DNA from: Oligoflexia bacterium
Lineage (GTDB): Bacteria > Bdellovibrionota > UBA1018
Direction of reading: 5' to 3'
Assembly (NCBI GenBank): GCA_014376785.1
Contig: JACMQW010000016.1
Location: 1 to 64,000, forward strand
DNA: 64,000 bases
The first letter of the stretch is position 1. Each line of letters starts with the position of its first letter. Below, in pieces: positions 26,278-34,223 of this stretch. The notes under the pieces were generated by a model. The model was not told where the DNA came from. It saw nothing but the letters and a program-made list of their open reading frames with translations, and did no database searches. The position numbers and the translations under genes are program-made.

Positions 26278-26304
26278 ATAACGCATAGCGCTATGTTTAT
26301 GCAA
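26276..26304 (-). promoter_or_regulatory. Sigma70-like promoter with 12-bp palindrome in the spacer
   Basis: Reading the minus strand: TTGCAT (26304-26299), a 17-base spacer, then TTATAA (26281-26276). The spacer contains the perfect palindrome CATAGCGCTATG (26284-26295), a typical repressor position. Transcription would start about 26270, leaving almost no leader before ATG 26267. Confidence 0.5.
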
Positions 26305-26342
26305 TACCCTAAGCCAAATAATAACTCTGCAAATTCAAGGAT

Positions 26343-27251
26343 TTAAGAATGGGCGTGGTGATTTCCGCTGGGTCTGGACACCGTTTCGGGCGTCTCGGAG
26401 TCTGGAATCATCAGCGCATCGGTGGCCCTCATTTCAGAGCCGCCGAACCCAAGGAAGGTGACGACTTTCCCCGGTTGAAGGAGAGAGAGCTGGTAGAGTT
26501 TCTCGAAGGCCTTCAACACTTTCGGTTGTCCCCCTAACCGCTGGTAAGCACGACCTACCGCTAGAGGTTGCATGGACTTAGCCCGGCCCTGCAGGTCCGC
26601 GACTTTTCTTTCCGTGTCGGCTTGAAGGAGCTGGACCCGGATCCGGCCTTCTTCTTCTAACCTGGCCTTTCGCAGTTCGATTTGGGCCGCAACGCGGTCG
26701 AAGAACTGCTTACTGATCTCTGGAAGCAACCGGACATCTTGAATCCAAAGTTGTTCGATGCTCACGCCCCATCCTTTCGCTTCTTCGCGGACCTCATCCA
26801 GAATTTCTCGCGAAATGAGCGAGCGTTCACTCAAAATAGATTCCAGACGCTTAGAACCCGCCGTATTCATCAGCGAATGAAGCACGCGGTTTCCGAGAGC
26901 TTCCCGCCAGCTCTCAATTCCAAACACGCTCGTCTCAGCATTTACCACTCGAAATTCCAACCAGAGGTCAACCCGAAGCGTCGTTCCATCCCGGTCATTC
27001 ACATGCAAATCGCTCATGCGCACGTAATCGTATTTTCGCGAAACATCGAGTCGACGAATTCCCGGTATAAAAAGTGAAGGACGGAAATAAATTCCGGGGG
27101 CTTCGATACGCTCTACACATTTTCCGAAACGCAAAATCAGCGTGGTCTGAAAGGGAAGGACGATCACCGAGATTCGGTAGAGGATATAACCAACCAAGAC
27201 AAAGGCGGCGATGGTTCCAAAAAATCCAATGTTAAATTCAAATGCGTTCAT
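26343..27251 (-). CDS. SPFH/Band-7 domain membrane protein
   Basis: About 302 residues with one N-terminal membrane segment (IGFFGTIAAFVLVGYILYRI). Then comes the SPFH region: LRFGKCVERIEAPGIYFRPS, RKYDYVRMSDLHVNDRDGT, WLEFRVVNAETSVFGI, and an Ala/Glu/Arg-rich coiled-coil (RVAAQIELRKARLEEEGRIR) as in prohibitin/stomatin/HflC proteins. It pairs with a second SPFH gene 22 bases upstream. HflK/HflC-type pairs form membrane cages that control proteases or lipid domains. The adjacent SulP-carbonic-anhydrase gene suggests an organising role for that transporter, but that is inference. Confidence 0.8.
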   Translation of the reverse strand: MNAFEFNIGFFGTIAAFVLVGYILYRISVIVLPFQTTLILRFGKCVERIEAPGIYFRPSLFIPGIRRLDVSRKYDYVRMSDLHVNDRDGTTLRVDLWLEFRVVNAETSVFGIESWREALGNRVLHSLMNTAGSKRLESILSERSLISREILDEVREEAKGWGVSIEQLWIQDVRLLPEISKQFFDRVAAQIELRKARLEEEGRIRVQLLQADTERKVADLQGRAKSMQPLAVGRAYQRLGGQPKVLKAFEKLYQLSLLQPGKVVTFLGFGGSEMRATDALMIPDSETPETVSRPSGNHHAHS

Positions 27252-27273
27252 GGCTTGCTCCTTAGCTCAGTCG

Positions 27274-28110
27274 TTAGTTTTTCATGAAAAGAGTGCGTGA
27301 AAGGGATGCCGCTTCGTCTGCACGTCGGCTGACGTAAGCATCGAGGGTCCCCTCTTTTTCCAACTGTGCGATCGCACCACCGAGTACCCCGATCTCGATC
27401 TCTTGGGCTTCGGCATGCATTCCGGCGATTTCCACTCCGTGTTCCGCACCGGAAATCTTCTGCTCGCATTCCGCCTGAATCCGCTTGAGCAACGTGTCGT
27501 ACTCCGCTTCCACTCGCTGCACGGAGTTTAGCGCCTGGGCCAAATCAGCCGGCGGGAGAATTTCCGCAATATCGATGGCCCGAAACCGAATGCCGTAGCG
27601 ATTCCCAACGTCACCCTGGAACTCGCGCCGTAACGCCTCATTCAGCTCTCCTCGGTTCCGACGAATGTCTGCATAGCTTCCTTCTTCCGAATCTTTCTTT
27701 CCGAAAGACGCAATTTCATTTCCGATCAGACTTCGAAACATCTCCCGAAGGTGATGGATGGGTTTTGAGATTCCAAATACGAATAGTTCGGCTTGCTTCG
27801 CCTCAAACTGAAAACGGACTTGCGGATTCATGCGCAGGAGCGTTCCGTCGCGCACGAGCACTTCGAGTTCCCGCGAATCCTCGCGAATCCCTAGGACTCG
27901 TTCCATCACGGAAAACTCGTGCACCCATTCCCAAGGAAACTTGCGATGCATTCCGGCCGAATATACGGCCATCTCACCATTCCGGCGGTGAATTTTTCCG
28001 AAGATGGAGAGGATCGCCGCATGTCCCTCTTCGACACGAAAGTAGGACCTCGAGAGTGCGATCAGTCCGATAATAACGATAGCGCCTAAAACACCGTATA
28101 AATAAGTCAT
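27274..28110 (-). CDS. SPFH/Band-7 domain membrane protein
   Basis: About 278 residues: N-terminal membrane segment (LYGVLGAIVIIGLIAL), then SRSYFRVEEGHAAILSIFGK, the Band-7 opening; VLVRDGTLLRMNPQVRFQFE; IGNEIASFGKKDSEE; RFRAIDIAEILPPADLAQALNS; and an Ala/Glu-rich coiled coil. Companion of the 26343-27251 protein, consistent with a hetero-oligomeric HflKC-like pair. It starts 22 bases after the SulP-carbonic-anhydrase gene, so the three probably form one transcript. Confidence 0.82.
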   Translation of the reverse strand: MTYLYGVLGAIVIIGLIALSRSYFRVEEGHAAILSIFGKIHRRNGEMAVYSAGMHRKFPWEWVHEFSVMERVLGIREDSRELEVLVRDGTLLRMNPQVRFQFEAKQAELFVFGISKPIHHLREMFRSLIGNEIASFGKKDSEEGSYADIRRNRGELNEALRREFQGDVGNRYGIRFRAIDIAEILPPADLAQALNSVQRVEAEYDTLLKRIQAECEQKISGAEHGVEIAGMHAEAQEIEIGVLGGAIAQLEKEGTLDAYVSRRADEAASLSRTLFMKN

Positions 28111-28132
28111 TGATTGCTCCGTGTGGATTTTT

Positions 28133-30226
28133 TTAAAAAGATTTCAGTTTATGAAGCGAGGTTTTCGGTAAAAGCCAGTCGCCCCGGTAAGCCTCGCCAA
28201 GCCCTATGTTCACTTCCACGACGTCTTCGTTGAAGTGGTGGTGAGCGTCGAGGGCAGGACCGAGTGCTTGGGCTTTTTCCGCCGTATCGACCAGCATGCC
28301 GTGAGGAACGTAACGTCCATCGGCGATGTCGACTCCGACGACGATCGCGCCGATTCCGACGTAACAGTTCTTACCGATGACTGAGTCGTGGATGATGGCT
28401 TTAAAGCCGATAAAAGTGTCATCCCCCACGTACGACGGGCCGTGAATGAGCGCTTGATGGGCGAGAGAAACTCGCTCACCGATGTAGATCGCCCAGTTGT
28501 CTCCGCCGACTTTCACCCATTTTCTTTTCAGGGCGTGAAGCACGACCCCGTCTTGAATGTTGGTGTTGCTCCCCACGAAAAAGGGAGTTCCTTCATCTGC
28601 ACGTAAAGCGACTTCCGCCGCTACGTGAACACCCGGACTCAGGATGACCCGTCCGATGAGCGACGCATTCTCATGCACAAACGCCGTCGGATGAATGACG
28701 GGTGCGTGGTTGACATGCGCTTCCCAGTTTTCCTCCGGCAAGCGAAACGCCGCAGGTTTAGCCCTGTAAAATAGGTCTTTCTTTGCCACCGTTCCGATTT
28801 GGGCGCGAATACCCTGGGGGAGCGGAGCTTGCGGCTCCCGTCCGTATTTCCTCTTCTCCGCATTTCTGCGAATGAGGCCTTTCAAATAGAAATCCAGCCC
28901 CGAAATCGACAGCGCGAGAACGAGGCCGATACTCATTTTTCCTGTCACCACGGCCGTCGCCGCGATGACAAACGCAATCGCCTGAAGTTTACTTCCCCGC
29001 AAGACCTGAAAGAAGGTTTTCACTTCGACCAAGCGGTAACCCACCAGGCAAAGCAGTCCGGCGAGCGCGGCAATCGGAATGGCCCCAATCCATTTCGCGG
29101 CAAAAATTGGCGCAAGCAGCAGGAGAGACGCATGGAAGATCGACGAAATCCGAGTACGGCCGCCGGACTGAACGTTCACACTCGAGCGAACGATCGCACC
29201 GGAGACGACCATTCCGCCGAAGAAACCGGAGGCAATATTTCCCAGGGCCTGACCGAACGTTTCTAGGTTTGGATCGTGCTCTTTTTTCGTTTCCGTAATG
29301 CGGTCGATTCCCTTCGCAGAGAGTAGGCTCTCGGTCGTTGCGAGAATCGCAAGCGGAATACAGCTGATAAAGAGATCGAACCACTCTTCCGCAGGATGTT
29401 CTGGAAATCCCGGAATCGGAAAGGAAGAAGGTACCGCACCGACTCGGTGAATTTCCCAACCCAGATAACTTGAAATTCCCGTAGCAATGGCAAGGCCGAT
29501 AATTGCGGAAGGAAATTTCGGGAATTTCGCTAGCCCTAGCATGAATGTGATGACGACCAGTCCCGACATCACGGCAAGCCACTGCACATCGTGCAGCCAC
29601 AAAGGGTTCGCTAGGTTCTGCAGTAGCTCTCTCACCGGCAGGTCCACATCCAGAAGCTGGGGAATTTGCTGATCGAGGAGCTTTATTCCGACGCCCGTGG
29701 TGAAGCCGACTAATACTGCTTCTGGAATTAAACGAGCGTAAGTCGATGCCCGCGAATAGAAGAAAGCGAGCTGGAGAAGTCCGACGAGGATTGCGCCAGC
29801 AAACACCCCTTCGACTCCCCACTTCGTGGCTATTGCGAGAATCATCACGTTCAGAGCAGTCGATGGGCCTGAGACTTGGAGCTTTGAGCCTCCGAAGCAT
29901 GCAGCCACTCCACCTCCGATTGCACCGGCGATCAGACCGACCGAAGCTGGAAGTCCCGCCGCGACGGAAAGAGCAATGTTCAACGGCAGAGCGACGGTCG
30001 CTACTGTAAGTCCCGCGATTAAATCTGCCGACAACCGCTTCTCGCTAAAGACCTGCTGCCAGGAACGGAGCCAGTAGGTGGCATTTCCCCGCAGACGAGC
30101 GACGTAACTCTGGTCATCCAGCGGCCGGTTAGGATCACGCGCATCCCACGTGCTTCGCAAAATTTCGGTTGAGTCGGAGCCGATAGAAACGATGTCGTTT
30201 CTCGACTCCCTCAGGAGTTCAAACAT
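28133..30226 (-). CDS. SulP anion transporter fused to gamma-class carbonic anhydrase
   Basis: About 697 residues from ATG 30226 (AAAGGA six bases upstream). Residues about 65-440 are a SulP/SLC26 transporter: LSADLIAGLTVATVALPLNI, CFGGSKLQVSGPSTALN and TTGVGIKLLDQQIPQLLDV. The C-terminal STAS domain is absent. Instead residues about 498-697 form a left-handed beta-helix of gamma-carbonic-anhydrase type. The three metal ligands are visible: about His564 (NIQDGVVLHA), His590 and His595 (SLAHQALIHGP), with the spacing of the family. The expected reaction is CO2/bicarbonate interconversion at the inner face of a bicarbonate or sulfate carrier. SulP-carbonic anhydrase fusions are known, mostly with beta-class enzymes. 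Confidence 0.88.
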   Translation of the reverse strand: MFELLRESRNDIVSIGSDSTEILRSTWDARDPNRPLDDQSYVARLRGNATYWLRSWQQVFSEKRLSADLIAGLTVATVALPLNIALSVAAGLPASVGLIAGAIGGGVAACFGGSKLQVSGPSTALNVMILAIATKWGVEGVFAGAILVGLLQLAFFYSRASTYARLIPEAVLVGFTTGVGIKLLDQQIPQLLDVDLPVRELLQNLANPLWLHDVQWLAVMSGLVVITFMLGLAKFPKFPSAIIGLAIATGISSYLGWEIHRVGAVPSSFPIPGFPEHPAEEWFDLFISCIPLAILATTESLLSAKGIDRITETKKEHDPNLETFGQALGNIASGFFGGMVVSGAIVRSSVNVQSGGRTRISSIFHASLLLLAPIFAAKWIGAIPIAALAGLLCLVGYRLVEVKTFFQVLRGSKLQAIAFVIAATAVVTGKMSIGLVLALSISGLDFYLKGLIRRNAEKRKYGREPQAPLPQGIRAQIGTVAKKDLFYRAKPAAFRLPEENWEAHVNHAPVIHPTAFVHENASLIGRVILSPGVHVAAEVALRADEGTPFFVGSNTNIQDGVVLHALKRKWVKVGGDNWAIYIGERVSLAHQALIHGPSYVGDDTFIGFKAIIHDSVIGKNCYVGIGAIVVGVDIADGRYVPHGMLVDTAEKAQALGPALDAHHHFNEDVVEVNIGLGEAYRGDWLLPKTSLHKLKSF

Positions 30227-30306
30227 AAAATTCCTTTCGGACACACGAGCGCCCGGGAGTGACAATGAAAATTCGATCAATGAGAGGCTAAAGTCGCGGA
30301 AAAAGA

Positions 30307-30747
30307 CTAAGCGACGTCAGGTGGACGATGAGGCATTGCGGAGCAGACTGAAAACAGTTCAGGTTCCTTTTTCTGAACCCAGTGAGCGGGTTTCGAAAAA
30401 GAGCGGAACTGAACAGAAAAGTGGCAAGGGGCTTTTTCGTCCATCGGCCAACCGACAAAGAAAATACTCCCGAAGTCGAAATCGCAGTCGGAATCTGCGT
30501 CAGGGTGCTTTTCTGTAGACGAGGCAGCGTCTGAAGCGTGGTGATCTTCTCGATGATTGGAGTATTCTAGCGTCGCCGAATGAATCGAATCGCTGTAGCG
30601 ATGATTGATCGCACCATTCACGAGTGGAGGAAGGGCTGCATTCGCGGAAGAAAAAACCGGCGGACAAATGAACGCGAGCGCGAAAATGATGGGCAGGAAG
30701 AGTGCCCAAATTGATAATTTTGCGCTTTGTTCAATGAGCCAATTCAT
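30307..30747 (-). CDS. Small secreted or membrane protein, unknown
   Basis: About 146 residues. The N-terminus (LSIWALFLPIIFALAFICPPVF) is a signal peptide or membrane anchor, followed by a His/Asp/Ser-rich stretch (HREDHHASDAASSTEKHPDA, then DSDCDFDFG) that could bind metals, and a C-terminus with two more cysteines. The layout recalls small periplasmic proteins next to metal-transport genes. The start lacks a good ribosome site and the function is unknown. A same-length plus-strand frame also exists over part of it, so existence of the gene is likely, not certain. Confidence 0.45.
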   Translation of the reverse strand: MNWLIEQSAKLSIWALFLPIIFALAFICPPVFSSANAALPPLVNGAINHRYSDSIHSATLEYSNHREDHHASDAASSTEKHPDADSDCDFDFGSIFFVGWPMDEKAPCHFSVQFRSFSKPAHWVQKKEPELFSVCSAMPHRPPDVA

Positions 30748-30857
30748 AGTTGAGTAAATACTTTATCAAAACTTCGCGCCATCAGCAATCAGCGTCATCT
30801 TAAAAAATTATTAATGAAAAATGCTTAGTGGCAGTGACGAGCTAACCGCGAGGAAGT

Positions 30858-31349
30858 TCAGGCACTTTTCCGTTCTGTTTTTTTCTTCAGACTAATCGTC
30901 AAATAAAGTCGTGCGACAATTTCTTCACCCAGCTTTGATGGACAGGTTGCGAGAATCTCGACCGTGTCGTTTTCTCGTTCGCCCGTTGCTAGAGCAAGGT
31001 CCACCAGTTGCTTCATCTTCGCACCGTCCGTCGAACGAAAATGCACGTCTCCCTCCGGACGCTTCAAAAATTCCGCGCGAAAATCCTTGAAGACGAGACT
31101 GACTTTGTTGCCGCTCTTTTGGATGAGTCGCATCGCGATCAGTCCGCCGGCGATGTCCGCCCCGATGCTCAGGGCACCGAAATACATCGAACCGAGGTGG
31201 TTTTTCGTTCGGTAATTCAGAGGAATCACCATTTCGACGGCGTCGTCCGTCATCTCGATTAACTTTGGCGAGCAAAAGAAAATCAGCGGAATTTTCAGAA
31301 ATCCGAATGCGCGAAGTTTCCAGGTCTCTTTTACTAGATGAAAATCCAT
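30858..31349 (-). CDS. DUF4442 hot-dog-fold protein
   Basis: About 163 residues. The hot-dog core is read in VEMVIPLNYRTKNHLGSMYFGALSIGADIAGG (the NHLGSMYFG turn and following helix are typical of DUF4442/YiiD-C-like thioesterase relatives), with VSLVFKDFRAEFLKRPEGDV after it. A thioesterase or acyl-CoA-binding role is the family expectation. Single gene, no operon partner within 50 bases. Confidence 0.7.
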   Translation of the reverse strand: MDFHLVKETWKLRAFGFLKIPLIFFCSPKLIEMTDDAVEMVIPLNYRTKNHLGSMYFGALSIGADIAGGLIAMRLIQKSGNKVSLVFKDFRAEFLKRPEGDVHFRSTDGAKMKQLVDLALATGERENDTVEILATCPSKLGEEIVARLYLTISLKKKTERKSA

Positions 31350-31403
31350 TCCATCATCTTAGGAGCTGAACGCGTTTTTCCACAAGTGCGGATTCGAATG
31401 AAG

Positions 31404-32261
31404 TCAGGGAGGAAAACCGATCGAAAGCTTCGCAACCGAATACTCCGGATGCACTTCCCCATTCATTGCGCGAATGATGAGGGCAGGCTCTTCCCAACCG
31501 ACATTCCTCGAGTGAACCGAAAAAAGTTTCGGACTTAATTTCTCAGGAAAATCTGTCAACCGCCCCACTTGGTAAAGCGAAAGCAGGGGTACCTCGCCCT
31601 CCCGAAAGACTACCGCGCGAGAACGCAAAATGATCAATCCCGCTCGAAGAACTCCCTCTAGCAATCGCTCTTCTTGGTTTTTCGGAAAAACCAGAAAGAA
31701 CATTCCGCCGGGCGCGAGATTCCGAGCTGCGGCGTCGCAATAGTCTCGAACGTCTCCCCGAGCTTCAAAACGGCACTCTACCTTCTGCGGATGTTCGGAC
31801 AAGACGCCATCCGTGAGCGGAAAGTAAGGAGGACTCCCCGTGATGAGATCGAATTTTTCGGTGGATTCGAGCAGCGTGGCATCCCTCATGTCGCCAGTAA
31901 TCAGGGTGAACCTGGATTCCAGTTCGTTGTGCTTCAGAGATTTCCGGGCGAGCCGCACTGACCTCTCCTGGGCTTCGATCGTGGTAAACTTCGCATTCGG
32001 CAACCGCCAAGCCGTCGTCATCGCGACCGAACCAATTCCGGATCCAAGGTCTAATACTTTTTCAGCCCGTACGCTGTGGGAAGTCGCGTACCAGGCGACC
32101 AAGAGGTCATCCGTAGAAAAGCGGTGACCATCGGCATATTGGTAAATCCGGTAACTGCCGGACAATGCATCCAGCGTTTCGTCCGCTTCCACTTCGGAAA
32201 CGCTTTCGATCAACGGTCCCGGTTTCGTCCAGCCTTTGAATTGGCGATGAGTGTTTTCCAT
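31404..32261 (-). CDS. TrmN6-like tRNA1(Val) adenine-N6 methyltransferase
   Basis: About 285 residues from ATG 32261. The class I SAM domain shows KVLDLGSGIGSVAMTTAWRL (motif I), FTTIEAQERSVRLARKSL, and the catalytic motif as FDLITGSPPYFPLTDG, where N6-adenine enzymes have NPPY; here Asn is Ser. YQYADGHRFSTDDLLVAWYA just before motif I is characteristic of the YfiC/TrmN6 family. A terminator hairpin sits directly ahead of the ATG, which rules out the longer start at 32294. Function is assigned to family, with the target adenosine inferred. Confidence 0.72.
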   Translation of the reverse strand: MENTHRQFKGWTKPGPLIESVSEVEADETLDALSGSYRIYQYADGHRFSTDDLLVAWYATSHSVRAEKVLDLGSGIGSVAMTTAWRLPNAKFTTIEAQERSVRLARKSLKHNELESRFTLITGDMRDATLLESTEKFDLITGSPPYFPLTDGVLSEHPQKVECRFEARGDVRDYCDAAARNLAPGGMFFLVFPKNQEERLLEGVLRAGLIILRSRAVVFREGEVPLLSLYQVGRLTDFPEKLSPKLFSVHSRNVGWEEPALIIRAMNGEVHPEYSVAKLSIGFPP

Positions 32262-32265
32262 AAAA

Positions 32266-32300
32266 TAAAAAAATGCCCGGTGGAGATTCCCCACCGGGCG
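32266..32300 (-). terminator. Intrinsic terminator of the Lys/Arg-rich small protein gene
   Basis: Minus-strand stem GCCCGGTGG/CCACCGGGC (9 bp, loop GGAATCT) followed by A and seven Ts. It ends the transcript of the small gene at 32387-32560 and lies just before the methyltransferase start. Confidence 0.85.
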
Positions 32301-32386
32301 AGAAGTGTCAGGTCAGTGACTGACCCTGAAAGGAAGTGAATTCAGACGTTCAGCACAGGCCCGGCTCAGTTCCGGACCCTTAATGC

Positions 32387-32560
32387 TTACTTGCCTTTTT
32401 TCTTCTTACGGAACGCGGCTTTTTTTTCGGTGGAGCGTTTCGATTTTCCTTCGTGAAACGCCTTCTTGAATTCCGGATCCGTTTTCAGTTTCGTCACGCG
32501 CTTATCGCGTCCCTTTTTCTTGAGAGTCTTGCGCGATGGCTTCGTCTTTTCAGTAGTCAT
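32387..32560 (-). CDS. 57-residue Lys/Arg-rich protein
   Basis: Complete small frame from ATG 32560 to TAA 32387-32389. The product is about 57 residues, almost half Lys or Arg (starts MTTEKTKPSRKTLKKKGRD, ends AAFRKKKKGK), with only a few hydrophobic residues. Such composition suits a nucleic-acid-binding or ribosome-associated protein, comparable to small basic nucleoid or ribosomal accessory proteins, but I do not recognise it. The start has AGGA immediately before and AAAAGGG about 12 bases upstream, so the ribosome site is not ideal. It has its own strong terminator about 90 bases downstream. Confidence 0.7.
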   Translation of the reverse strand: MTTEKTKPSRKTLKKKGRDKRVTKLKTDPEFKKAFHEGKSKRSTEKKAAFRKKKKGK

Positions 32561-32610
32561 GTCCTGTTTAAACCCTTTTCGATTAAATTTCGCCGTTAGC
32601 GGCGCTTCCG

Positions 32611-33366
32611 CTACTTCAGCTTGGAGGCGATACTGCCATCAGAATAGCTTTTGAACAAGCCATCACCTTGGACAGAATACCGAATCGACGACTGGGTGTG
32701 CTTCAGAAGGTTCGAAACCGACCAATCCAGACGCAAATCGATTCGGGCCATCGGATTTTCACGCGTTCCAGCATTCATCACGTTCAAAACCGCGCCGCGA
32801 ACGTCGAGCTTGTATCCCCAGAGGACGTTGATCGTCGCCGGTTCAATCTCTACGCGGGACAGGTATTGACCCACTCCGTTATAGTTCCCGCCGTAAGTGT
32901 AAGCGACGTGATAGACGAACTCGACGACCTTTTGTTTGTACAAATTCGTGAAAACCAGCCGAAAAGTGCGGTTTGCAGGCTCTTTCCAACCTTCAAGTTC
33001 GGTCCAAGAAGTCATCCCCGCTGGCAATGCCGAGGACGGACTGTAATTCTCAGTGACCACCGGTCCGTTGCTCAAGACCATGTCGAACACTTTAGAGCCC
33101 ACTGCGACAATGATACTTGGGTCGATGAGGTTCTTTTTGGCTTCAGACACGGCGGTGTGCGGCGAAACCACTTCTGAGCTGATAAAAGATTCCTGGTTGC
33201 CCTTCAGTTCAGAAATCAAAACTTGATCGACGGTGAAATAATTTTCCATTTCCGTCTGCGCAGGCGTCATTTCTTTCGCATGAGCCGATTGCGGCGAAAC
33301 CAAACCCAGTGATGCGATCGTGAACAGCGTAGCTCCAAGCACAGCAATTCCAGTAGTATTCTTCAT
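32611..33366 (-). CDS. Secreted protein, unknown function
   Basis: About 251 residues with a clear Sec signal peptide (MKNTTGIAVLGATLFTIASL, cleavage near SAHAKE). The mature part has a helical stretch followed by many alternating strands (TFRLVFTNLYKQKVVEFVYHV, YLSRVEIEPATINVLWGYKL, ARIDLRLDWSVSNLL). No cysteines. No family recognised; periplasmic location follows from the signal. The upstream 120 bases include a C-rich run before the divergent aat gene, and it has no operon partner. Confidence 0.7.
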   Translation of the reverse strand: MKNTTGIAVLGATLFTIASLGLVSPQSAHAKEMTPAQTEMENYFTVDQVLISELKGNQESFISSEVVSPHTAVSEAKKNLIDPSIIVAVGSKVFDMVLSNGPVVTENYSPSSALPAGMTSWTELEGWKEPANRTFRLVFTNLYKQKVVEFVYHVAYTYGGNYNGVGQYLSRVEIEPATINVLWGYKLDVRGAVLNVMNAGTRENPMARIDLRLDWSVSNLLKHTQSSIRYSVQGDGLFKSYSDGSIASKLK

Positions 33367-33494
33367 AATCCGTCCCCTCCATGTGAGATTTTTTAAAAGG
33401 GTAAGGTTCTGTCAACCCCTTGTCATCCCGCAGTGCGTCTGAATTGAGTTTTTTCCCCCAGACCCCCCTCCGTCGATTACCGTAGAGTCACGCC

Positions 33495-34223
33495 ATGTCA
33501 CTGTCCTCCTCCTCAAAGTTTCCAGTCGCTCTTCTCAGCCAAGCAAAGACGGGCGATGTCCTCGCAACGAGCGCCGAGGTCTGGCCCGACCTTTTGGTCG
33601 ACGCCTACGAGCACGGAATTTTTCCGTGGCCGAGCGGCGAAGAGGACCTCATCCCGTGGTGTTCACCGAAAAAACGGGCTCTGTTATTTTTCAACGAAAT
33701 GAAACTTCCAAAGTCTCTCTCCAAGGCAAAAAGAAAAGCGGAGGAGGACCCTTCGCTGGTCATCACCCGAGACACTGAATTCGGAGCAGTCATCCGAGCC
33801 TGCGCAAATAAACCCCGTCCTGGCCAGCCCGGTACCTGGATCACAAGCGCCATGATCGAAGCGTACGAAGGGCTCCACCAGATGGGGCGTGCTCATTCGG
33901 TTGAAGTTTGGCGCGTCGTGGACACCGGGAAAAATGATGGACCGAGTGCGGACGGTTTAGAAACCCGCCTGATCGCAGGAATCTACGGGGTGGATTGTGG
34001 TGGAGCGTTTTCTGCCGAAAGCATGTTCTATGAGGAACCCAATGCTTCGAAAATCGCCCTTCTATTTCTCATCGAGCGTCTGAAAGAAAAAGGGTGTGAG
34101 TGGCTGGATATCCAGCAACTCACACCCCATTTAGAAAAACTCGGAGCGAGGGAAATCAAACGCTCGGAGTATCTGCAGCTTCTTTCTCAGGCGCAGGCTT
34201 CGCAGGGCGGGAAGATTTTTTGA
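33495..34223 (+). CDS. aat: Leucyl/phenylalanyl-tRNA-protein transferase
   Basis: About 242 residues. It transfers Leu or Phe from tRNA to N-terminal Lys/Arg of proteins, creating the bacterial N-degron read by ClpS and destroyed by ClpAP. Family landmarks: LVDAYEHGIFPWPSGEED, IPWCSPKKRALLFF, GTWITSAMIEAYEGLHQMG, HSVEVW, GIYGVDCGGAFSAESMF and WLDIQQLTPHLEKLGA. Its 3' end overlaps the convergent clpA gene by 68 bases. Together with clpA and clpS this is a compact N-degron locus. Confidence 0.93.
   Translation: MSLSSSSKFPVALLSQAKTGDVLATSAEVWPDLLVDAYEHGIFPWPSGEEDLIPWCSPKKRALLFFNEMKLPKSLSKAKRKAEEDPSLVITRDTEFGAVIRACANKPRPGQPGTWITSAMIEAYEGLHQMGRAHSVEVWRVVDTGKNDGPSADGLETRLIAGIYGVDCGGAFSAESMFYEEPNASKIALLFLIERLKEKGCEWLDIQQLTPHLEKLGAREIKRSEYLQLLSQAQASQGGKIF

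Noticed and set aside
28989-29900. Long minus-strand frame of 303 codons inside the SulP gene
   Set aside because: Arg/Ser-rich shadow of the well-supported SulP frame; no independent domain.
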